Origin: an uncultured Acetatifactor sp.
Lineage (GTDB): Bacteria > Bacillota > Clostridia > Lachnospirales > Lachnospiraceae
DNA: 64,000 bases
Direction of reading: 5' to 3'
Assembly: GCA_910578215.1 (NCBI GenBank)
Contig: CAJTPH010000022.1
Location: 1-64,000 of the forward strand
The notes under the pieces: generated by a model
What the model was told of the DNA's origin: nothing
Seen by the model: only the letters and a program-made list of their open reading frames with translations
The model's database searches: none
Shown: positions 19,002-27,265 of the stretch, one piece after another
Position numbering within the stretch: position 1 is the first letter of the stretch
Layout: each line of letters starts with the position of its first letter
Position numbers and translations under genes: made by a program

Positions 19002-19573
19002 GTCCGGTTAACCAGCTCATAAATGTCTTTCCCGGCCTTCTGCTCAAAATAAGCCTTTAATTCAAGGTTTTTATCCCATCTGGCCTGAGGATAAGAGCCG
19101 TAGCGCTTCTTTACGTCTCCCATGCGTTCCTCTATATCCAGTACGCCCTCCGCGCCTGCGAGGCTGTCGCACAGCTGTATCAGCCTGTCATAATCGTCGA
19201 ACTCCAGATTTGCAAGGGCGTCGGCAACCTGTTTTTCTTCCTCTTGTGTTATGTCATGGCGGCCTATATAGCTGTCAAGGTCCGGAAGGTTGAAGGAGTG
19301 TGTCAGGCAGATTTTAGCGGGCTCGTCATAGCTTAAGCCTAACATATACTGCCATCCGTCGTACACATGTCCCAGATGCCGTCCGCCGAATTTCCGTCCG
19401 ATGTCGTGCAGCAGCCCCAGAACATATGCCTTATCCGCATCCATGTCCTCGCATGCTGCGGCTATTTTTTCGGCGCATGCTGCGGCGACTCTGCTATGGT
19501 CTCCCCAGGGTCCGGGGTTGCAGCATTCCGCCTCCGCCAATATTTTTTCCGCTTCTTCTCTTGTTGGTCTCAT
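18998..19573 (-). CDS. HD-domain phosphohydrolase
   Basis: 191 residues. HD superfamily pattern: GDHSRVAAACAE (first His), LGLLHDIGRKFG (HD pair), and a later LIQLCDSLAG with the fourth-ligand Asp. Such proteins hydrolyse nucleotides or phosphate esters using a metal pair; the substrate is not evident. It converges with the kinase gene and overlaps its end by 4 bases. GGGAGGACAGAG precedes the ATG. Confidence 0.8.
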   Translation of the reverse strand: MRPTREEAEKILAEAECCNPGPWGDHSRVAAACAEKIAAACEDMDADKAYVLGLLHDIGRKFGGRHLGHVYDGWQYMLGLSYDEPAKICLTHSFNLPDLDSYIGRHDITQEEEKQVADALANLEFDDYDRLIQLCDSLAGAEGVLDIEERMGDVKKRYGSYPQARWDKNLELKAYFEQKAGKDIYELVNRT

Positions 19574-19710
19574 CTCTGTCCTCCCTGTTTTTGTCTATGG
19601 ACTTTATACTCGAAGCTTTTATCTTCCCGTTTTGCCGGGCATACATAAGTTTACCATTGGCGCCTGTAAAAATCAACCAACGGGCTTTTTTATAAATTGA
19701 GGGAAAGGTA

Positions 19711-19750
19711 TTGACATAATTGTGCATATACTGTATATATAAATATATAC
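19711..19750 (+). promoter_or_regulatory. Promoter and operator of the YtrA-type operon
   Basis: TTGACA, 17-base spacer, TATATA (19734-19739). The -10 lies inside an 18-base near-palindrome GTATATATAAATATATAC (arms GTATATA / TATATAC), a good candidate binding site for the GntR regulator encoded in the operon. Confidence 0.65.
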
Positions 19751-19824
19751 GGAACATACACGCATAAATAATATGGCACAGAAAATAGCTGGAAGATGTG
19801 GAAGGTACAGCAGGGAGGGCGGGC

Positions 19825-20697
19825 ATGCTGGAAATAACGGGCGTTACAAAAAGATTTCAGGAATTTGCATTAAAGGACATTACCTTTTCTCTGCCCGGGG
19901 GTTATATCTGCGGTTTAATGGGCCGCAACGGAGCGGGAAAGACAACGCTGCTGCGGCTTGTGACGGGGCTGTACGGGGCGGATGCAGGCGAGATAAAAAT
20001 AGACGGGGAAAGGGCTGGAGAAAAGAGCTGCCTTGAGAAAACAGGTGTTGTGTTTAACGAGCCGATTTTTCCTCAAAATATGACTCCCAGGCAGTGCGGA
20101 GACGTGTTTGGCAGCCGTTATAAGGGTTATGACGCCGGGCTTTTTGCGGAGAACTGCCGACGGTTTGGGCTGCCTGAAGATGTGCGCTTGGGAAAGCTTT
20201 CCAAGGGGGAGGGGCTGAAGCTGCAGTTTGCCTTTGCACTGAGCCGTCATCCCAGGCTGTTGCTTTTAGATGAGCCCACCGGCAATTTTGACCCGGATTT
20301 TCGCAGGGAATTTTTGAGAACGGTCACGGAATTTGTGTCCGACGGGGAACACAGTATTGTGCTTGCCACCCATATTCTGGAGGATCTGGAGCAGATAGCG
20401 GACTATATTGTCTATCTGGAAAGGGGGAGCGCGGCGTTTGCCGGGGAGCGCACGCAGCTGGAGGATTCCTACAGGCTGGTGCAGGGCGAAAGCTATAAGC
20501 TCAGGCTTTTGAATAAAGAGCGGGTGATCGGCGCGGAATACGGAGCCCACACGGCCAGGGCTCTGGTACTCCACAAGCCCCTATATGAATACGACGGCCA
20601 GGTGGAGGTCTCCGTGCCCTCGCTGGCGGACTGGATGTATTTTATGGAAAAAGAGGACGGGGACATTGGGGAGCATGCAGGGAGGTATAAGCAATGA
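19825..20697 (+). CDS. ABC transporter ATP-binding protein (YtrB-like)
   Basis: 290 residues. Walker A GRNGAGKTTL, Walker B LLLLDEPTGNFDP, switch His in ATHILED. The signature is the degenerate LSKGEGLKLQ, as in YtrB-like ATPases. GGGAGGGCGGGC precedes the ATG at 19825; the frame is open from 19798. First gene of a five-gene operon with its permease overlapping at TGATG, then a YtrA-type regulator and a second ABC pair. Confidence 0.9.
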   Translation: MLEITGVTKRFQEFALKDITFSLPGGYICGLMGRNGAGKTTLLRLVTGLYGADAGEIKIDGERAGEKSCLEKTGVVFNEPIFPQNMTPRQCGDVFGSRYKGYDAGLFAENCRRFGLPEDVRLGKLSKGEGLKLQFAFALSRHPRLLLLDEPTGNFDPDFRREFLRTVTEFVSDGEHSIVLATHILEDLEQIADYIVYLERGSAAFAGERTQLEDSYRLVQGESYKLRLLNKERVIGAEYGAHTARALVLHKPLYEYDGQVEVSVPSLADWMYFMEKEDGDIGEHAGRYKQ

Positions 20698-21392
20698 TGT
20701 ATATGTGGAGAAAGCTTTGGCATGACCTGTGGCATGGATGGAAAAATACCTGCTTGAATGTTTTTATTGTCACCCTGGGCAACGGTATTTGGCTGGGAAT
20801 CCTGAACAAAGCGCCGGAAGTGACGGTGGGCATTTTCATCCTTGGCTTTATACTTTTGGTGGCATGGACCGCGCCGCTTCAGATGGACAAGGCGATGCAT
20901 CTCTGTCCCATGGACCGGCGTGAAAAAAGGAGGTATCTGCTGCGCTATTACTGGCTGCGGGTGGGAGTCTGCTTCGGGCTGTCCGCATCGGCACATCTGG
21001 CAATGGCGGCGGTGGGCTGGCAGTCTCTGCCCATGGCGGGGCTGGAGGTGCTGCTGCTGGCAGTTTATTCCCTGACAGCGCTGAGCGCCAATCTTCCGGA
21101 GCGCTCTCAGGGGAACGCAAAGACCGGCGAGGGGGCCTTGAGGACGGCTCTTTGGCTGGACAGGGCAAACATGGGAACGCTGTTTCTGTATTTTGTGGTG
21201 ATGGTGCTTATTCTGCTGCTTCATTATATACAACGGGATTTCTGGGAGCGTGAGATTTTTGAAGCGGCTGCTTTGGGCATGGGAGGCATTGTGCTTGTGT
21301 CTGCATTTGTGTATGTGGCCAGGGTCCTTCCGCGGACTCTTGCCGCCTGCAGCGATTATGAAAGCAGCTGCAACTATTTCAGGGCAGAATAA
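20694..21392 (+). CDS. ABC transporter membrane subunit
   Basis: 232 residues with six hydrophobic segments. Begins MMYMWRKLWHDLWHGWKN and lies directly on the stop of the ATPase gene. I do not recognise a named family; the position and topology mark it as the permease of the first ABC module of this operon. Confidence 0.75.
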   Translation: MMYMWRKLWHDLWHGWKNTCLNVFIVTLGNGIWLGILNKAPEVTVGIFILGFILLVAWTAPLQMDKAMHLCPMDRREKRRYLLRYYWLRVGVCFGLSASAHLAMAAVGWQSLPMAGLEVLLLAVYSLTALSANLPERSQGNAKTGEGALRTALWLDRANMGTLFLYFVVMVLILLLHYIQRDFWEREIFEAAALGMGGIVLVSAFVYVARVLPRTLAACSDYESSCNYFRAE

Positions 21393-21506
21393 ATACGCCG
21401 GACGTCCCGCAGGCTTCGCGGTGATTTCGGGAAAGCGCCCATGCAGGCGTTGGCTGCGAAGGACCGTCAGTCACCGCGGCTGCGGGCGGGTGTAGAAGGA
21501 GAGAGC

Positions 21507-21878
21507 ATGGGCATGAAAATTATTATCAGGTCCCAGGGGACGCTTGCCATTTATGAGCAGATTGTCAATCAGATGAAAAATTCCATTGTGAGCGGGGCGC
21601 TTTCGCCCGGGGAGGCGCTGCCGTCCATCCGTGCCCTGGCAGGCGAGCTGCAGGTCAGCGTCATCACCACCAAGCGCGCCTACGAGGAATTGGAGAAGGA
21701 GGGGCTGATCCGCTCGGTGCCGGGCAAGGGCTTTTACGTCTGCGAGGCAAACAGGGATTATCTGCAGGAAAAGCAGTACATGATGCTGGAACAGAGGCTT
21801 TCGGAGGTGCTTGCCGACTGCAGGAAGGCGGGTATGGGCAAGGCGGAGGTGCTGGAGATGGTAGAGGCGCTGCTGTAG
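21507..21878 (+). CDS. GntR family regulator, YtrA subfamily
   Basis: 123 residues. GntR winged helix (AIYEQIVNQMKNSIVSG, then LPSIRALAGELQVSVITTKRAYEELE) and a short C-terminal helix rather than a ligand domain, the mark of the YtrA subfamily. AAGGAG lies 5 bases before the ATG at 21507 (a second ATG is at 21513). YtrA regulators repress linked ABC operons and respond to cell-wall antibiotics; the operator is probably the palindrome at 19733-19750. Confidence 0.92.
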   Translation: MGMKIIIRSQGTLAIYEQIVNQMKNSIVSGALSPGEALPSIRALAGELQVSVITTKRAYEELEKEGLIRSVPGKGFYVCEANRDYLQEKQYMMLEQRLSEVLADCRKAGMGKAEVLEMVEALL

Positions 21879-21913
21879 GGGCGGCGGATTTTTGGCGGAA
21901 AGGAGAAGCAGGT

Positions 21914-22591
21914 ATGACGGGATTGGCCTTTGAAAATGTAAGTGTGCAGAGGGGACGTTTTTCCGGGAAAAAGACCGTGTTAAATAACGTTAGTTTTTCT
22001 TTGGAGCAGGGATACCTGTGCGGGCTGGCGGGAAAAAACGGAGCCGGAAAGACAACGCTTATTCAGACGGTTATTTCTCCGGAGCAGGCTTACAGCGGAA
22101 GGATCACATACCGGGGAACGGATATACGCCAACGGCATGAGGAATTTCTGCAGTATGTGGGACATATATCGGATGACAGGTGTTATCCTTATGGCAAAAG
22201 CCTGGGGCAGATCGGCGAATTGTTCGGGCCGCTGTACAGAGACTGGGACAGGGAGCTGTATCTGAAGCAGCTGAGGGACTTTGAGCTTGCGCCCGGCAGG
22301 GAGAGAGAGGGTCTGTCCAGAGGGGAATATCTGAAATTTCAGCTCGCCTTTGCAATGGGGCATCATGCCAGGCTTTATCTTCTGGATGAGGTCACTGCCG
22401 GTATGGACGCTGTTTTCCGTCAGGAATTTTTCCGGCTGCTTTGGCGTCTTCTGGAGGAGGATGAGGAGGTGTCGGTGCTGATGACTACGCACATCCAGCA
22501 GGAGCTGGACAGAAACATGGATTATGTGGGCATTTTGGAGGAAGGGCGGCTGATATCCTTCGGGGAGAATGACAGAGGAATGGAGGGCTGA
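21914..22591 (+). CDS. ABC transporter ATP-binding protein
   Basis: 225 residues. Walker A GKNGAGKTTL, degenerate signature LSRGEYLKFQLAFA, Walker B LYLLDEVTAGMD (Val replaces the common Pro), switch His in TTHIQQE. Shorter than usual at the C-terminus. Second ATPase of the operon, related to the one at 19825. GGCGGAAAGGAGAAGCAGGT precedes the start. Confidence 0.9.
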   Translation: MTGLAFENVSVQRGRFSGKKTVLNNVSFSLEQGYLCGLAGKNGAGKTTLIQTVISPEQAYSGRITYRGTDIRQRHEEFLQYVGHISDDRCYPYGKSLGQIGELFGPLYRDWDRELYLKQLRDFELAPGREREGLSRGEYLKFQLAFAMGHHARLYLLDEVTAGMDAVFRQEFFRLLWRLLEEDEEVSVLMTTHIQQELDRNMDYVGILEEGRLISFGENDRGMEG

Positions 22592-22597
22592 GGACAG

Positions 22598-23212
22598 ATG
22601 GAAGAAAAGCCGGGATTTGGATTGGAGGGCAGGCCGGAAGAAAAGTGGGGAAACGGAACGGAAGAAAGAACGGAATTGGGGGCGGAAGCCGCTGCGGAAA
22701 ATCCGTCAGGGCAGGCTCTTGCGCTGGAGCGGTTTGTGGACACGCTGCAAAAGCAGGACGACGTGAAATTTATGACAAGAAAAATCGTTAAATGGATGTG
22801 CTTCTGCGCCTCCATGTTTACCTTCTGCATTCCGGCCAGGGAATGGACCGGGCTGCGGCTGATCGCTGTAAATATCCTTTCCGTGGGTTTGCTTTCCATG
22901 CTGTATACCATAGATTTCCCTGTGGCAATGAAACGGGGCGCCGCCTTTAATCTGTATTGGTGCCTCAGGTATTTTCCGGTGGGAAGGCGGGAGATCTATT
23001 TGTTCCTTAGAAAAAGGCTGCTGCGCTTTCTGGGGCTGTACGGCGGGCTGGCAGTTTTGCTCCAGCTCATAGCCGGGGCATTGACGGACAGCCTTGGTCC
23101 CGGGAGTCTGATTTTTCCGCTTGGGGTGCTGGCTGTTATGGCGGCGGTGGGATTTTTGGTCATACGGGCACACATGGCAAAGCAGTACAAAAAACAGGTC
23201 CGCAGCTTATAA
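22598..23212 (+). CDS. ABC transporter membrane subunit, hypothetical
   Basis: 204 residues. An acidic N-terminal tail of about 55 residues rich in G and E (internal GRPEEK / GTEERT pattern), then four hydrophobic segments. Family not recognised. It follows the second ATPase by 6 bases and probably forms its membrane partner. The gene ends in a terminator shared with the convergent asnA gene. Confidence 0.6.
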   Translation: MEEKPGFGLEGRPEEKWGNGTEERTELGAEAAAENPSGQALALERFVDTLQKQDDVKFMTRKIVKWMCFCASMFTFCIPAREWTGLRLIAVNILSVGLLSMLYTIDFPVAMKRGAAFNLYWCLRYFPVGRREIYLFLRKRLLRFLGLYGGLAVLLQLIAGALTDSLGPGSLIFPLGVLAVMAAVGFLVIRAHMAKQYKKQVRSL

Positions 23213-23234
23213 AAGCTGCAGACCTGTTTTTTTT
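23191..23234. terminator. Bidirectional terminator shared by two coding ends
   Basis: AAACAGGTC-CGCAGCTT pairs with AAGCTGC-GACCTGTTT around a short ATAA loop, with T runs on both strands. The stem covers the last codons of both convergent genes (stop at 23212 on + and 23207 on -). Confidence 0.85.
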
Positions 23235-24217
23235 GCTTCTTCCATAATGTCGGAGGGCCACAGGGAGCATTGTACCTCGCCGATATGGGCCTTTCGCAGG
23301 AAAAACATACAGATGCGTGACTGGCCGATGCCGCCGCCGATGGTGAAGGGAACCTCACCGTCTATGACCGCCCTGTGGAAGGGGAGTTCTGCGCGCTCCG
23401 GGCATCCCGCCGTCTCAAGCTGCTCCAGGAGAGCCCTTTCGTCCACGCGGATTCCCATGCTTGAGAGCTCCAGAGCGATATCCAGGACGGGATAGTATAC
23501 AATAATATCCGCGTTCAGATTCCAGTCGTCGTAGTCCGGTGCGCGCCCGTCGTGGGGCTCACCGTTCTCCAGCTTTCCGCCAATCTGCATGATGCATACG
23601 GCGCCCTTTGCCTTTGCTATGTAGTATTCCCGCTCCTTGGGCGTATAATCCGGGAACATTTCCTCCAGCTCCAGGGTGGTGATAAAGAAAATGTCGGCGG
23701 GAAGAATCTCCTGAATGTAGTCGTAGCGGATGGACAGGTACTTCTCGGTCTTGCGCAGCACCTTGTACACGGTGCGCACGGTATCCATTAAGGTCTCCAT
23801 ATTGCGGTCTTCCCTGGAAATAATCTTTTCCCAGTCCCATTGATCCACATAAATGGAATGGATGTTGTCCACGAGCTCATCCCTGCGTATGGCGCTCATG
23901 TCCGTATAAAGCCCCTCCCCCACGGAAAAGCCGTATTTCTTCAGGGCATAGCGCTTCCATTTTGCCAGCGAGTGAACGATTTCAGCCTCCCTGTTCTCCT
24001 GATATTTGATATCAAAGGTCACAGGGCGCTCCACGCCGTTCAGGTTGTCGTTCAAGCCCGATTTCGGGTCCACGAACAGAGGCGCGGAAACTCTCAGAAG
24101 ATGCAGGCGTTCCGCCAGCAGCGTCTGGAAAAAATCCTTTACGGTCTTAATTGCGATCTGAGTCTCATACAGATTTAATTCAGATTTGTAATTCTTGGGT
24201 AATGTTATGTTTGCCAT
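23207..24217 (-). CDS. asnA: Aspartate-ammonia ligase (asparagine synthetase A)
   Basis: 336 residues, the usual length. Makes asparagine from aspartate, ammonia and ATP. Class II aminoacyl-tRNA synthetase-like fold: SAPLFVDPKSGLNDNLNG, YTDMSAIRRDE, DQWDWEK and the C-terminal GGGIGQSRICMFFL motif. GGCAGGAGCATT precedes the ATG. It is divergent from the radical-SAM gene and its probable -35 (TTGCAA, 24278-24283 on the opposite strand) is one arm of a palindrome shared with that gene's promoter. Confidence 0.97.
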   Translation of the reverse strand: MANITLPKNYKSELNLYETQIAIKTVKDFFQTLLAERLHLLRVSAPLFVDPKSGLNDNLNGVERPVTFDIKYQENREAEIVHSLAKWKRYALKKYGFSVGEGLYTDMSAIRRDELVDNIHSIYVDQWDWEKIISREDRNMETLMDTVRTVYKVLRKTEKYLSIRYDYIQEILPADIFFITTLELEEMFPDYTPKEREYYIAKAKGAVCIMQIGGKLENGEPHDGRAPDYDDWNLNADIIVYYPVLDIALELSSMGIRVDERALLEQLETAGCPERAELPFHRAVIDGEVPFTIGGGIGQSRICMFFLRKAHIGEVQCSLWPSDIMEEAKKTGLQLL

Positions 24218-24277
24218 AATGCTCCTGCCTTCTCGGTAACATGATTTCTATATTATTTAACCGCTTTTTTATTGGTT

Positions 24278-24354
24278 TTGCAAGTGTTTTTTTACAAAAA
24301 AAGTACTTGCAATATACGAACACATGTGCTAAACTCTGTTTAGAACAAATGTTC
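24278..24354 (+). promoter_or_regulatory. Divergent promoter region with LexA (SOS) boxes
   Basis: TTGCAA (24307-24312), 17-base spacer, TAAACT (24330-24335) drive the + strand gene. The spacer holds CGAACACATGTGC (24317-24329), one base off the Firmicute LexA consensus, and GAACAAATGTTC (24343-24354), a perfect GAAC-N4-GTTC, lies at the start of the transcript. A 35-base palindrome (24278-24312; ends TTGCAAGT / ACTTGCAA, inner T7 / A7) gives a -35 to each direction. Confidence 0.75.
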
Positions 24355-24380
24355 TTGCGCTTGAAGGGGAGGGTATTGAC

Positions 24381-25733
24381 ATGGAATATCTGATAACGGG
24401 AGGGGAGCAGCCGCTCATGGATAAGCTGCAGATTTTAACGGCAGCCGCTAAATATGACGTGGCGTGTACCTCCAGCGGAGTGGAGCGGGGAGGAACCGGG
24501 CAGAGCATCGGAAACTGCGTGAAGTCAGGCATCTGCCACAGCTTTGCAGGGGACGGAAGGTGCATTTCCCTGTTGAAGATACTGCTCACAAACGAGTGTA
24601 TTTTTGACTGCAAATACTGCCAGAACCGCTGCTCCAACGATATTCCAAGGGCGACCTTTACCCCTGAGGAAATATGTACGCTCACCATGGAGTTTTACAG
24701 AAGGAACTATATAGAAGGACTTTTCTTAAGCTCCGGCATTATACGCAATCCCACCTTTACCATGGAGCTGATATGCCGCGTCCTATATCTGCTTCGCACG
24801 AAATACCATTTTAACGGCTATGTCCATGTGAAGGCGATTCCCGGGGCTGCTCCGGAGCTGATCCAGAGGGCGGGCTATATGGCGGACAGAATGAGCGTGA
24901 ACCTGGAGCTGCCCACCGCGGAGGGGCTTCGTGCCCTTGCGCCCAACAAGCACCGCAAAAGTATTCTGACACCCATGCGCCAGATACAAAACGGGATTGT
25001 GGAGAACAAAAACGACCTGGTCCTTTACCGGAACGCGCCCAGGTTTGTGTCCGGCGGACAGTCTACCCAGGTCATTATAGGGGCAACGCCCGAAAACGAC
25101 TATCAGATTCTAAGCGTGGCGGAGAGCCTGTACCGCAAGTTTGAGTTAAAACGCGTGTTTTATTCCGCGTTTGTCAATGTGACGGGGGACAGCAACCTGC
25201 CCGCACTGCCCGGGGGACCGCCTATGCTTCGGGAGCACAGGCTGTATCAGGCAGACTGGCTGCTTCGGTTTTACGGCTTCCGCGCGGACGAGCTGCTGGA
25301 CGAGGGACGTCCCTTCTTTAATGTGCTGCTTGACCCTAAGGAGGATTGGGCGGTGCGGCATTTGGAGCAGTTTCCGGTGGAGATCAACCGTGCTCCCCTG
25401 GAGATGCTTCTGCGCGTTCCAGGGGTGGGGGTCAAGAGCGCCCAGCGGATCATGGCGGCGAGGCGCATCGCCAGCCTGACCTTTGCGGACTTAAAGAAAA
25501 TCGGAGTGGTGCTGAAGCGAGCCCTGTATTTTGTCACCTGTAACGGCAGAATGATGTATCCCGTGAAAATGGAGGAGGACTATATCGTCCGGAACCTCAC
25601 CGGCGAGAAGGAGAGGGTGCGGTTTGGCAGCGACGGCATGAGCTACAGGCAGATGTCCCTTTTTGACGACGGCAGCTTCACACGCCCGGTCGGGGCGGAG
25701 GAACGGCTGCAGGCGGCGGTGGGACAGCTGTAA
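24381..25733 (+). CDS. Putative DNA modification/repair radical SAM protein
   Basis: 450 residues. Radical-SAM cluster C73-x3-C77-x2-C80 (CIFDCKYCQNRC), a TIM-barrel core, then a helix-hairpin-helix near residues 342-357 (LLRVPGVGVKSAQRI) that would bind DNA. This matches the conserved family named putative DNA modification/repair radical SAM protein (TIGR03916 type), always next to the partner found here at 25829. Reaction unknown. The promoter carries LexA boxes, which supports a role in DNA damage repair. GAAGGGGAGGG precedes the start. Confidence 0.88.
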   Translation: MEYLITGGEQPLMDKLQILTAAAKYDVACTSSGVERGGTGQSIGNCVKSGICHSFAGDGRCISLLKILLTNECIFDCKYCQNRCSNDIPRATFTPEEICTLTMEFYRRNYIEGLFLSSGIIRNPTFTMELICRVLYLLRTKYHFNGYVHVKAIPGAAPELIQRAGYMADRMSVNLELPTAEGLRALAPNKHRKSILTPMRQIQNGIVENKNDLVLYRNAPRFVSGGQSTQVIIGATPENDYQILSVAESLYRKFELKRVFYSAFVNVTGDSNLPALPGGPPMLREHRLYQADWLLRFYGFRADELLDEGRPFFNVLLDPKEDWAVRHLEQFPVEINRAPLEMLLRVPGVGVKSAQRIMAARRIASLTFADLKKIGVVLKRALYFVTCNGRMMYPVKMEEDYIVRNLTGEKERVRFGSDGMSYRQMSLFDDGSFTRPVGAEERLQAAVGQL

Positions 25734-25828
25734 AATAAGAAACGGCTCATAGGCCGTAAGGCGGTCTGAGGAAAACGCAAGGGGCGATACGGCCCGGCAT
25801 GCGTGACGGAGTGCGCGGAGGTGTATAC

Positions 25829-26617
25829 ATGACAGTTTATCGGTGTGAGGATTCTCTGGAGGGAATTTTTACCGCGATCTACCTTGCATATGAGGAAAAA
25901 AGGGACCATAAGGACACCCGTATCTCTTTGAATGACGAGCCCATGCTGTTTGCGGAGGATATACAGGTTACGCCTGACTGGGAGAAGACAAGAAAAGTGA
26001 TGAATACTTTGAACCGCCGCTTCGGGGAGAGCGATTACCTGAACCTGTGCAGGGCGCTTGCGGCGGAGGATGAGGACAAGGCGCAGGCGGTGTACCGGAC
26101 GGTGGTGGACGGATTGGAGAAAAAGGTAAAGGAAGGCCATCTTTTTGACAACCTGGCGGACGATAACGTCAACAGGGCGCTTGCCCTGTCCATCAACACA
26201 AGGCGCGAGATCCATCATTTAAGGGGCTTTGTCCGTTTTCAGGAGCTGGAAAACGGAATGCTGTATTCCAAAATCGGACCGAAGAATAATATTTTGACCT
26301 TTTTGATGCCGCACTTTTCGGACCGGCTGCCCATAGAAAATTTTGTGCTTTACGATGAGAGAAGGAATCTGTTCGGCATCCATCCGGCGGGAAAGCAGTG
26401 GATATTGTTCTGCGGGGAGGAAGGTACGGGCAGGGGGGATTCTTCGGGAGCGGAGAAAAGGCTGGGCGAGATTGGCCTTTCGGAGAAGGAACTGCAGTAT
26501 CAGGCGCTTTTCCGGAGCTTCTGCCATGCCATTACCATCGAGGGAAGAAGAAATGCGGAGCTTCAGCGGAATATGCTGCCTCTGCGCTTCAGGGAGTATA
26601 TGTTCGAGTTTCAGTAA
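25829..26617 (+). CDS. Partner of the radical SAM protein (TIGR03915/DUF4130 type)
   Basis: 262 residues. Matches the pattern of the probable DNA metabolism family that accompanies TIGR03916 proteins: YRCEDSLEGIFTAIY at the start, HHLRGFVRF in the middle, a HFSDRLPIENFVLYD segment, and YQALFRSFCHAITIEGRRN near the end. GCGGAGGTG lies before ATG 25829. It is probably co-transcribed with the radical SAM gene from the SOS-type promoter (95-base gap, no terminator seen). Biochemical role unknown; a uracil-glycosylase-like fold has been suggested for DUF4130 proteins in general. Confidence 0.85.
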   Translation: MTVYRCEDSLEGIFTAIYLAYEEKRDHKDTRISLNDEPMLFAEDIQVTPDWEKTRKVMNTLNRRFGESDYLNLCRALAAEDEDKAQAVYRTVVDGLEKKVKEGHLFDNLADDNVNRALALSINTRREIHHLRGFVRFQELENGMLYSKIGPKNNILTFLMPHFSDRLPIENFVLYDERRNLFGIHPAGKQWILFCGEEGTGRGDSSGAEKRLGEIGLSEKELQYQALFRSFCHAITIEGRRNAELQRNMLPLRFREYMFEFQ

Positions 26618-26672
26618 CGGAGGATTTCAATAACGGAAGAATTCAATAACGGAAGATTTCAATAGCGGAGGG
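26616..26672. repeat. 16-bp tandem repeat
   Basis: About three and a half copies of a 16-base unit AACGGAAGATTTCAAT with single changes, starting at the stop codon of the preceding gene. The rest of the gap to 26892 is AT-rich and carries TATAAT upstream of the HPr-like gene. Confidence 0.7.
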
Positions 26673-26892
26673 GGAGCCGGGAAGAAATATTCACACGATA
26701 CGAGCGGATTCCGGGGTAAATTACACAGACGTTAAGCACGGCAGGTATGAACGTCTGTAAAAATACATAAAAAAATTATCTAAATATTTTCAATTTTGTC
26801 ATAATAGACACTTTATATTTTTGAATAAATTGCATATAATGGTTAATCATAGTAATATAGATTTTGTTTCCACATTAAAAAGGAGGATGGAA

Positions 26893-27117
26893 ATGGTTAA
26901 GACAATCAATTTAAGTCCCGATAAGGTTCAGCATTTCGTATCTGTAACGTCTGAATGCGATTTCGACATCGACATTTCTTATAACAGCTACGTAGTAGAT
27001 GCGAAATCCTTTTTGGGTGTGTACGGGCTGGATTTCAGGCAGCCGCTGAGTGTATCCTATGAGGGCTACAATGAGAAGCTGGAAGAATTGCTGAAGCAGT
27101 ATGCGGTGGCATGCTGA
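26893..27117 (+). CDS. HPr-like protein without the usual active-site motif
   Basis: 74 residues. The second half matches HPr phosphocarriers (DAKSFLGVYGLDF for the KSIMGVMSL segment, then a helix EKLEELLKQY). The first half lacks the GLHARPA motif; the phospho-His position aligns with Asp10, and the only nearby His is H14. So it cannot act as a normal PTS phosphocarrier, and a regulatory or binding role is more likely. AGGAGG precedes; ATG 26893 gives better spacing than ATG 26887. Monocistronic, ended by a terminator. Confidence 0.75.
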   Translation: MVKTINLSPDKVQHFVSVTSECDFDIDISYNSYVVDAKSFLGVYGLDFRQPLSVSYEGYNEKLEELLKQYAVAC

Positions 27118-27141
27118 CAAAAATTAAATAAGTAAAAATTG

Positions 27142-27184
27142 ACTCCCTATGTCGGATAGAGTACTATCTACATAGGGGGTTTTT
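27142..27184 (+). terminator. Rho-independent terminator of the HPr-like gene
   Basis: ACTCCCTATGT pairs with ACATAGGGGGT, with an inner GATAG/CTATC stem, followed by TTTTT. Confidence 0.88.
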
Positions 27185-27265
27185 CTGTTATATATCCTAA
27201 AAAATGTGGCGCAGGTCCGGAAGCTGCAGGCTGGAAGGGACCGGCGCCGAAACCGGAGGGCTTTT

